From an uncultured Lachnospiraceae bacterium (GTDB lineage Bacteria; Bacillota_A; Clostridia; Lachnospirales; Lachnospiraceae), in the NCBI GenBank assembly GCA_902767195.1, contig CACXGS010000066.1, positions 1-5,259 on the forward strand: a stretch of 5,259 nucleotides of DNA, written 5' to 3'. Shown one piece after another: positions 1 to 4,869 of this stretch. The translations under genes were made by a program, and so were the position numbers. The number at the start of each line of letters is the position of its first letter. Position 1 is the stretch's first letter. The notes beneath the pieces are model-generated. The model was not told the origin of the DNA, searched no databases, and saw nothing but the letters and a program-made list of their open reading frames with translations.

Positions 1-57
1 ACCGATGACTACCTCTCCAACCAAAGGATTACCACCTTTAATCACATACTGTTCCAT
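1..57 (-). CDS. murA: UDP-N-acetylglucosamine 1-carboxyvinyltransferase, N-terminal fragment (19 codons; continues past the window edge)
   Basis: MurA transfers enolpyruvate from PEP to UDP-GlcNAc, the first committed step of peptidoglycan synthesis in the cytoplasm. Only the first 19 residues are present: MEQYVIKGGNPLVGEVVIG. The pattern of a short hydrophobic strand, then (K/R)GGNPLxGEVxIxG, is the characteristic N-terminus of MurA/EPSP-synthase-like enzymes; the usual continuation GAKN would fall just outside the window. The ATG at 57 is preceded by AGAGGTG (68-62) with about 6 nt to the start, a strong ribosome binding site. A dedicated promoter lies about 80 nt upstream, so the gene need not depend on the flavin reductase transcript. 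Firmicutes often carry two MurA paralogues (murAA and murAB/murZ), and 19 residues cannot tell which one this is. The call rests on a short but distinctive motif. Confidence 0.85.
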   Translation of the reverse strand, partial: MEQYVIKGGNPLVGEVVIG

Positions 58-108
58 TACGCACCTCTGTTATCTCTATAGTAAATCTTTTAGAATTATG
101 TCTTTTTC

Positions 109-130
109 GTCACATTTGCAAAATGTTGAC
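109..130 (-). promoter_or_regulatory. Imperfect dyad at the predicted 5' end of the murA transcript
   Basis: Read on the minus strand, GTCAACATTT and AAATGTGAC flank a TGC centre. The arms pair over nine positions apart from one unpaired A. The predicted transcription start is about 2 nt upstream, so this would form a hairpin at the very 5' end of the murA mRNA, or act as a DNA operator just downstream of the start site. A 5'-terminal stem could protect the message; a bound repressor would block promoter escape. Neither role can be chosen from sequence alone. It does not match the CRP/FNR half-site spacing. Confidence 0.4.
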
Positions 131-138
131 ATCGACTA

Positions 139-167
139 ATTATAACAGATAATAATCCACTTGTAAA
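139..167 (-). promoter_or_regulatory. Sigma-A promoter for murA with extended -10
   Basis: On the minus strand TTTACA (167-162) and TATAAT (144-139) are separated by exactly 17 bp. The -10 is preceded by TGT, giving the extended -10 form TGnTATAAT. A start of transcription near 132 would leave a leader of about 75 nt before the murA ATG at 57. It is the only good promoter in the 138-nt gap between the flavin reductase gene and murA. The -10 is a perfect consensus; the -35 has one mismatch to TTGACA. Confidence 0.8.
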
Positions 168-195
168 TTCATAAATAAAGCGACTGCCAGGGGAA

Positions 196-939
196 TCAGG
201 ACCGGCTCTTTTTCCCTGGTCCCTTTCCTGGACCGGAATTCCGGCTCCTTATGCCGGTTTTTCTTCCGGCAGGCTTCTTTTTCAGAGGCCTCTTTCTTCC
301 GGCATCTCCAGTATCCCGCCTGGTGTCTGCTTTCGAATCTGCTTTCTTTCTCCCTGAGGTTCTCTCCTTTAGAGCCGGCTTCCTTCGAACCGAGAAACCA
401 AAGGTCCCAAGCTCCTCCCCTTCGGCGAAATAGCCGCCATGGGAATACACAAGGGGACCGGCCCAGTCAAGATGAAAGCTGCCCCGCTCATCCATGAGAT
501 CCTCGTCCACAGTTACGTGCACCACATCTGCCAGAAACATATGATGAGAGCCCAGGGGATACTCTTCCCGAACCCTGCACTCAATATTTACAGGACTATC
601 TTTGAGAGATGGGACGTCCACTTTGACTGCTTCCTCCCTGGAAAGACCGGTCACTGAGAACTTATCCACATCCCTGCCTGATCTCACGCCGCAGAAATCC
701 ACAGCCCGAACCATTTCCTTCGTAGTAAGGTTCACCACAAACTCTCCAGTCTGGCAGATCGCCTCGAAGGAAAACCGTTCCGGCCGAACTGAAATTGTAA
801 GCATGGGCGGATTCGTACATACTGTCCCTACCCAGGCAGCAGTAAATACATTATCCCGCCTTTCCCTGTCCCTGACCGTCACTAAAACGGCCGGGAGAGG
901 ATAGAGCATATTGCCCGGTTTAAAGTCAACCTTTCCCAT
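196..939 (-). CDS. Flavin reductase-like (FMN-binding split-barrel) protein with long basic C-terminal tail
   Basis: The 247-residue product belongs to the flavin reductase-like family (FMN-binding split barrel; relatives of RutF and the DIM6/NTAB group), which bind FMN and often use NAD(P)H to reduce it. Residues about 7-180 form the domain: a start rich in PLPAVLVTVRD, the segment TAAWVGTVCTNPPMLTISV (33-51) that contributes to the flavin site, then FEAICQTGEFVVNL and a DFCGVRSGRDVDKF stretch. The family core normally ends near residue 180. Here about 63 further residues follow, containing 25 Lys/Arg against 5 acidic residues, with Gly, Pro and Ser and no hydrophobic core, so the tail is probably disordered. 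The start ATG has TTGGAG 5 nt upstream (950-945). It lies 46 nt downstream of the HIT gene and is probably co-transcribed with it. Its physiological substrate is unknown. Confidence 0.85.
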   Translation of the reverse strand: MGKVDFKPGNMLYPLPAVLVTVRDRERRDNVFTAAWVGTVCTNPPMLTISVRPERFSFEAICQTGEFVVNLTTKEMVRAVDFCGVRSGRDVDKFSVTGLSREEAVKVDVPSLKDSPVNIECRVREEYPLGSHHMFLADVVHVTVDEDLMDERGSFHLDWAGPLVYSHGGYFAEGEELGTFGFSVRRKPALKERTSGRKKADSKADTRRDTGDAGRKRPLKKKPAGRKTGIRSRNSGPGKGPGKKSRS

Positions 940-985
940 AAGTACTCCAAAACAACGATACCCGATGCAATCTCACATTGGGACA

Positions 986-1396
986 CTAAATGGACTTCCT
1001 AATCTTCTTCCTCAGTTCCTCCAGCTTATCCGGATCCGCCTTGTGGGGTTCCCAGAGCAGATGCTGACCATCATTCTCATACCGGGGGATCAAGTGAAGG
1101 TGAAAATGTTTCACTGTCTGTCCAGCCAGCTCCCCATTGTTCTGAACGATATTGATTCCGCCGCAGCCAAGGGCATCTCTCATGGCTCTGGCAATGCAGG
1201 TTGCAAGAGAGAACATCTTTCCTGCTGTCTCGGCATCCAAATCATAAATATTGTCAAAATGCTCCTTGGGAATGATCAGACAGTGTCCGTCTGTAGCGGG
1301 ATTCACATCCATGAATACCCGGAAATGGCTGTCTTCATAAATCGTCTTTGACGGGATACTACCCTTAGCTATATTACAGAATAAACAATCTCCCAT
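986..1396 (-). CDS. HIT-family (Hint-like) nucleotide hydrolase/transferase
   Basis: A 136-residue cytoplasmic protein of usual HIT length. Hint-branch enzymes hydrolyse purine nucleoside phosphoramidates and acyl-AMP adducts through a covalent nucleotidyl-histidine. The histidine triad is complete: GQTVKHFHLHLIP, with H97, H99 and H101 forming HxHxHxx and H99 as the expected nucleophile. The N-terminus CLFCNI (C4, C7) is the CxxC typical of zinc-binding bacterial HIT proteins. Residues DVNPATDGHCLIIPKEHF (30-47) form the conserved strand and loop that contact the nucleotide, and N86-N87 lie in the usual INIVQNNG segment. The ATG at 1396 follows AAGGAAGG (1411-1404) with 7 nt spacing. It lies 38 nt downstream of the GlgB-like gene and 46 nt upstream of the flavin reductase gene, consistent with a shared transcript. 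The in vivo substrate cannot be read from sequence. Confidence 0.95.
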   Translation of the reverse strand: MGDCLFCNIAKGSIPSKTIYEDSHFRVFMDVNPATDGHCLIIPKEHFDNIYDLDAETAGKMFSLATCIARAMRDALGCGGINIVQNNGELAGQTVKHFHLHLIPRYENDGQHLLWEPHKADPDKLEELRKKIRKSI

Positions 1397-1434
1397 TTCT
1401 ATACCTTCCTTACTATCAATATCATTATTTAGGT

Positions 1435-3597
1435 CTAATCATTCTTCCGGGCAGGTTCTGTTCCGGTCAGGCCGGCACCGAATCGGAATATCAAAGTACA
1501 CTGGGGAGGAATCTCCACGGAAACTGACCATGTCCTCAGATCCCTGCCCACCGCATCGGCGATAAGCTTCTGGGTCGTACTTCGTCCCTGGCCGCCATAC
1601 TCGATGAAATCACTGCTGTTCACCAGCTCATAGAGTCCTGGTCCCGGCACGCCAATTCTGCAGCCGTCCCGGCCTTCCTTGGAAAAATTACAGATAAACA
1701 GCAGGTTCTCCTCCAGATTCGGATCCCAGCGGATAAAACTCAGGATTCCTTTCTGTGCGTCACTGCAGTTGATCCACTCCAGAGAATCCTTGTCCGGCTC
1801 ATAGGAGTGGAGGGCCGGACATCTCCGGTAAAGAGCCAGCAGATCTACAAGATATCTCTGATGGAAGGGCCGCTGATAGCCATGAAGAACCCATGACTTC
1901 TTTCCAGGCATCCCTATCATAAAGCCCAGGGACATCTTTTTATCTGTCAGAATATCATAATCAATTGTTTCCAGATTGTCAACCAGAGAGCCGCTCCTTT
2001 TTTTATCCCAGTTTTCATTGAGCCTTAAAATACTGGTTCTCATATCTCTTCTCATCTGGGGCAGGGACAGACGATAAAACTCTCCTGACCTCTGGTCCTG
2101 ACCCGTGTTCAGGTAAGCCTCCATGTTCTCATGAACGGTGTAATTCCAGGTAAGTTCTGACTCTTTTTCCAAGAAAGCCAATCCTGGAAGTTCCTCTCCG
2201 ATAAAGAGCAGATTCTGTTCCTCCTCTTTGAGCTCCCTGACCACTTCCTGCAGAAAGCTATGATATGCCAGAAGCAATTCTGTGTCTTTTTCACTGCCCT
2301 GAATTTCCACATCCCCAAACCGGCCTTCCTCTCCTAAAATAACCTTGCTCATTCCTCGGAATACCACAGCGTCTATATGGTACTCCCTGACCCAGAACAG
2401 GAGGTTGGTCAGAATGTAGTTTCTGAATTCCGGCTTGCGATTGAAGCAGAAGGATACTCCCCTCCTTCTCCACTCCTCCAGACTCTCCTGGCTGCAATCC
2501 CAGCTGGGGCAGGTGTCAACACAGAGCAGGGCCGTCTGGCCTCTCTCAAAATAATCAGGAGTGATCTCTAAGGCAACGGAGATATTCTGTCCATGGCAGC
2601 GGTTGATAAAACCGCGCATCCTGTCCGGTGTGTTGGTCGTGTAAAGAGGCTCGAAAAAGCTGATCTTCCGGCTGGACCTCACCCTCTGTGAAGGGTCGTC
2701 CTGTGTCCTGTCTTCCCGGTTCTCCAAAGTATGTCCGGAATGAGTCCGGAGGTTAGCCATGATGACATGGGAAAAGCCAGCCCCAAGAACAGTCTCCCGC
2801 ACATATTCCTCCGGGAAATCAAGCTCTGAAAACATAAACTCACAGAAGGAAGCCGGCTCCTCCCGAATCCGGGTGACATCTCTGGCCGCCAGCCATTCCT
2901 GATCTGTCCAGCGAAATAAGTTCATATCATATATTCTGGAAGCTCCGTTCTCATGGCCCTCTGAAATCACAGCGTAGGGATCTGAACACTGGAACACTTC
3001 CCCCTGGGCATTCTTAATTTCAAATTTGTAATACTGTCCCTTGCTGATCCCTGGAATAAACAGTTCAAAAATCCCCGACTGATCCAATCTTTGCATGGGA
3101 TAAATCATACCATTCCAGAAATTGAAGTCTCCCACGACACTGACTCTTCTGGCATAAGGTGCCCACACAGCAAAGTGCATTCCCTCTACGCCCTTGGATT
3201 TGCAGGGATGACAGCCCAGCTTCCGGTAGGCGTTTTTCCATTTTCCCTTCAGGAAGCTCTGTTCTTCTTTTTTAGTGATGCGGCCCGGGAAGCTGTAGGG
3301 GTCTGGGCTGATGTAGCTGTTCCCGTCTGCAAAAGCCATGCGGATCTGATAATCAAAGGCTTTTTCCTTCGCAAAATATGCTGCGAATACAGGCTGTCGC
3401 TCAATCTGATCCATAGGATAGTGCCGGCCTTCCTCATCGATAATTTCCATGGAAACCGCATCCGGATGATAGGCAGAGATCACCTGACCACCTTTTACCA
3501 TATGCCGGCCCAGTATATCAAAGGGCCTGCTGCTATTTCCAAACACAAGCTCCATAACCTGGTCTCTGCCCAAAATGGCACTCACTTCGAATCTCAC
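1435..3597 (-). CDS. Full-length GlgB-like GH13 protein with degenerate active site (predicted pseudoenzyme)
   Basis: Residues are numbered from the in-frame GTG at 3606. The 723-residue product has the whole architecture of 1,4-alpha-glucan branching enzyme: an N1 beta domain (about 27-108, RPFDILGRH... DPYSF), a CBM48 domain (about 140-212, FAVWAPYARRVSVVGDFNFWNG), a GH13 barrel (about 250-590) and a C-terminal beta domain (about 620-710, NFSK, RIGVPGPG, NSSDFIEYGGQG). Length matches GlgB at about 730. The active site does not. In WVREYHIDAVVFRGMSKV the GlgB nucleophile Asp of RVDAV aligns with R417 and the preceding Arg with V415. Region I DWVPxHF reads EITPDYF. Region IV SHDE reads N-E531-N532-W. 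Only the general acid Glu (E471, in IGEELPG) remains. The frame is intact, arguing against a decaying pseudogene. GGGAG (3612-3608) abuts the GTG at 3606 but lies 10 nt before the GTG at 3597, which is therefore preferred. Glycogen binding or a regulatory role is inference. Confidence 0.85.
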   Translation of the reverse strand: MRFEVSAILGRDQVMELVFGNSSRPFDILGRHMVKGGQVISAYHPDAVSMEIIDEEGRHYPMDQIERQPVFAAYFAKEKAFDYQIRMAFADGNSYISPDPYSFPGRITKKEEQSFLKGKWKNAYRKLGCHPCKSKGVEGMHFAVWAPYARRVSVVGDFNFWNGMIYPMQRLDQSGIFELFIPGISKGQYYKFEIKNAQGEVFQCSDPYAVISEGHENGASRIYDMNLFRWTDQEWLAARDVTRIREEPASFCEFMFSELDFPEEYVRETVLGAGFSHVIMANLRTHSGHTLENREDRTQDDPSQRVRSSRKISFFEPLYTTNTPDRMRGFINRCHGQNISVALEITPDYFERGQTALLCVDTCPSWDCSQESLEEWRRRGVSFCFNRKPEFRNYILTNLLFWVREYHIDAVVFRGMSKVILGEEGRFGDVEIQGSEKDTELLLAYHSFLQEVVRELKEEEQNLLFIGEELPGLAFLEKESELTWNYTVHENMEAYLNTGQDQRSGEFYRLSLPQMRRDMRTSILRLNENWDKKRSGSLVDNLETIDYDILTDKKMSLGFMIGMPGKKSWVLHGYQRPFHQRYLVDLLALYRRCPALHSYEPDKDSLEWINCSDAQKGILSFIRWDPNLEENLLFICNFSKEGRDGCRIGVPGPGLYELVNSSDFIEYGGQGRSTTQKLIADAVGRDLRTWSVSVEIPPQCTLIFRFGAGLTGTEPARKND

Positions 3598-3625
3598 TAT
3601 AATCACTCTCCCAGATAAACTTAAA

Positions 3626-3655
3626 ATGCCGGGAATAAATCCATATCCCCGGCAT
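3626..3655 (-). terminator. Perfect 12-bp hairpin between the phosphatase and GlgB-like genes (terminator or intercistronic structure)
   Basis: On the minus strand ATGCCGGGGATA pairs with TATTCCCGGCAT around a TGGATT loop, 12 pairs with one G-U. It is followed by TTTAAG, a short U-run. It begins 70 nt after the phosphatase stop codon, as expected for a rho-independent terminator. However, it ends only about 20 nt before the first GTG of the GlgB-like gene, and I find no convincing promoter after or just before it. It may therefore be a leaky terminator or an RNA-processing stem that lowers downstream expression. The hairpin itself is certain; the function is less so. Confidence 0.6.
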
Positions 3656-3725
3656 AATCTCTATATTACTTTTATGTCCCGGCTTCATCCTGCTGTCTGC
3701 CGGCTTTTCAGTCCTGGGCCGGAAA

Positions 3726-4604
3726 TCATTCCAGATAAAGTGTCTTAAGTCTGACAACATTATCCACATGAATCTCAATGGCCTTCTGCAGATAATTATC
3801 GATACTCACATAATCCCTCTCGATTGCCTCAAAGAAGGACTCGATATAACATGCCTTCACACTGAATATCTGCTTCGCTATCTCCCTGTAGCAGATACTC
3901 TGACAATCCTTGCCTGGGAATAATCTGTCAAGAATGTACTCCACAGCATCCTCTGATGACTCCGCGGAAGCCATATAATCCTCTATGATTGCCTCTTTTG
4001 ACACGCCAAGTGCATAGAGCAGCAGGGCTGTCAACATGCCAGCCCGGTCCTTGCCGGCTGAGCAGTGCCAAAGGATGGCTCCTCCACGATTATTGGTCAA
4101 AAGGGAGAAAAACTGTTTCACCTGCTTCTGAACAACCTGATTGTTAATGAACTTCTGATAGAGTCTGAGCATATACTCTTCCGGCCGGAAATTCTCCTTG
4201 CGGATCATGTCCTGCACTTGCTGGATGGCCACTTCAAGAGCTTCGTCATTCCTGCTGCTCACTACAAAAATCGATTTGAGATGATTGTAGAGCACATCAC
4301 TGGAGTCGGCCTTAAAAACGCCCAGTCCCTGCGTGTCAGACTTGAAAAGAGGATTCCAGATCTGTGCCACGCCGAGAAGGCAAGGATCCGGCATCTTCTC
4401 TCTCTCCATCTCCGTTCTGAGGTCCACAACTACCTTAAGCTTATAATCATCCATTAATACTCGGAGATCATTTCCTGTCGCGTCACAGATCGAACCGCTC
4501 TTGATCAACTTTCCCTTGCGGACCACACGGCCGTCCTTTGTCACAATACCTCCCAGATCTCTGGCATTTTTTATTCCTTCAAATGGTAACACTCTTGAAC
4601 GCAT
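3726..4604 (-). CDS. Tyrosine/dual-specificity-type phosphatase of the Y_phosphatase3 family
   Basis: A 292-residue cytoplasmic phosphatase of the group that includes Mycobacterium PtpB and Listeria LipA, which remove phosphate from phosphotyrosine and in several members from phosphoinositides or phosphoserine/threonine. It has the P-loop HCSAGKDRAG (the HCxxGKDR form), with the nucleophile Cys and the phosphate-binding Arg present. The N-terminal NARDLGG motif and the VVVDLRTEMER strand-helix are family hallmarks. The C-terminal third is helical, and the length is usual. There is no signal peptide. An upstream in-frame ATG at 4622 would add six residues, but the Shine-Dalgarno GGGGAGAGGG (4620-4611) lies between the two ATGs, 6 nt before the one at 4604; nothing resembling a ribosome site precedes 4622. 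It has its own promoter at 4720-4692 and is followed by a hairpin. Substrate unknown. Confidence 0.92.
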   Translation of the reverse strand: MRSRVLPFEGIKNARDLGGIVTKDGRVVRKGKLIKSGSICDATGNDLRVLMDDYKLKVVVDLRTEMEREKMPDPCLLGVAQIWNPLFKSDTQGLGVFKADSSDVLYNHLKSIFVVSSRNDEALEVAIQQVQDMIRKENFRPEEYMLRLYQKFINNQVVQKQVKQFFSLLTNNRGGAILWHCSAGKDRAGMLTALLLYALGVSKEAIIEDYMASAESSEDAVEYILDRLFPGKDCQSICYREIAKQIFSVKACYIESFFEAIERDYVSIDNYLQKAIEIHVDNVVRLKTLYLE

Positions 4605-4610
4605 ATAGAT

Positions 4611-4620
4611 CCCTCTCCCC
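4611..4620 (-). promoter_or_regulatory. Ribosome binding site that fixes the phosphatase start
   Basis: GGGGAGAGGG on the minus strand lies 6 nt before the ATG at 4604 and immediately after the in-frame ATG at 4622. This makes 4604 the likely initiation codon and leaves the longer reading frame unsupported. Confidence 0.8.
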
Positions 4621-4637
4621 ATTTAGTCTTACATAAC

Positions 4638-4652
4638 TGCCCGCTGCGGGCA
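4638..4652. promoter_or_regulatory. GC-rich palindrome in the phosphatase 5' UTR
   Basis: TGCCCGC and GCGGGCA flank a single central base, a perfect 7-bp dyad in an otherwise AT-rich leader. It lies about 33-47 nt into the predicted transcript and ends 18 nt before the Shine-Dalgarno. As DNA it could be a repressor site; as RNA it would form a short stem with a small loop. No known regulator's consensus is recognised. Confidence 0.35.
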
Positions 4653-4691
4653 TCTGCTATCTTAAGTTGATTATTCAATATGATTAAATAT

Positions 4692-4720
4692 ATTATAAAA
4701 TTTTGTTCCCCGAAAGTCAA
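4692..4720 (-). promoter_or_regulatory. Sigma-A promoter for the phosphatase gene
   Basis: TTGACT (4720-4715) and TATAAT (4697-4692) are separated by exactly 17 bp on the minus strand, with AT-rich sequence after the -10. Transcription should begin near 4685, leaving a leader of about 80 nt. There is one mismatch in the -35 and a perfect -10. The promoter lies downstream of the permease-gene hairpin, so it begins a new transcription unit. Confidence 0.85.
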
Positions 4721-4726
4721 CAAAAT
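4700..4726. promoter_or_regulatory. Perfect 8-bp dyad overlapping the -35 of the phosphatase promoter (candidate operator)
   Basis: On the plus strand ATTTTGTT (4700-4707) and AACAAAAT (4719-4726) are perfect inverted repeats separated by 11 bp. The dyad covers the whole -35 hexamer and most of the spacer, a classic position for a repressor that competes with RNA polymerase. Each half-site carries TTTTGTT. The binding protein is not encoded in the window and cannot be named. Confidence 0.5.
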
Positions 4727-4785
4727 GAGCTTTCCATGACAGGTAAATTTTTGTACCGGCCCATACAGCAGCCGCTTAACGTAAA

Positions 4786-4815
4786 CGAGGCTGCCGCATT
4801 AAAGCGGCAGCCTCG
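4786..4815 (-). terminator. Strong hairpin after the fructose PTS permease gene (likely terminator)
   Basis: CGAGGCTGCCGC and GCGGCAGCCTCG form a perfect 12-bp stem around a 6-nt TTTAAT loop (minus strand). It starts 54 nt after the permease stop codon and is followed by TTTACGTTAAG, a poor U-tract. The stem is among the strongest in the window and sits where a terminator is expected. A downstream GGCTGC (minus strand) could also pair with GCAGCC of the right arm to give an alternative shorter stem. Confidence 0.7.
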
Positions 4816-4869
4816 ATCTATTTATTCTATATGATGTTCAACAAAGCCTCTGAAATCTATGACATAGAA

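Larger units (their letters stand above)
58..195. other. Intergenic region between the flavin reductase gene and murA
   Basis: This 138-nt gap holds the murA promoter, a dyad at the predicted transcript start and the murA ribosome binding site. No convincing terminator for the flavin reductase gene is seen, so some read-through into murA is possible. No small reading frame with a ribosome site was found in it. Confidence 0.7.

Noticed and set aside
187..219. Imperfect hairpin (CCAGGGGAA with TTTCCCTGG) at the flavin reductase stop as a terminator
   Set aside because: It has a bulge and a long loop, mostly lies inside the coding region, and is not followed by a U-tract on the minus strand.
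250..320. CCGG-rich, repeated plus-strand segments as a possible mobile or CRISPR-like repeat
   Set aside because: The repeats are short, irregular, without spacers, and are explained by the Lys/Arg/Gly/Pro-rich coding tail of the flavin reductase gene.
911..1351. 146-codon plus-strand open frame opposite the HIT gene
   Set aside because: The opposite strand encodes a complete HIT protein with its catalytic triad; the plus-strand product shows no recognisable domain.
3202..3213. CHPC (residues 132-135) of the GlgB-like protein as a thioredoxin-like redox motif
   Set aside because: It falls where GlgB proteins carry the conserved LGAHP motif before CBM48, in a branching-enzyme fold; two substituted cysteines there are more likely coincidental.
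3091..3618. 175-codon plus-strand open frame opposite the GlgB-like gene start
   Set aside because: It lies wholly antisense to a gene with strong homology over its full length, has no family motif, and its composition is that of a reverse-complement shadow.
3533..3778. 81-codon minus-strand frame bridging the phosphatase and GlgB-like genes
   Set aside because: It overlaps both real genes in another frame, runs through the hairpin and has no family resemblance.
4065..4457. 130-codon plus-strand frame opposite the phosphatase
   Set aside because: It is antisense to the conserved phosphatase P-loop region, with no motif of its own.
4605..4622. ATG at 4622 as the phosphatase start
   Set aside because: No ribosome site precedes it, while a strong one lies between it and the ATG at 4604.
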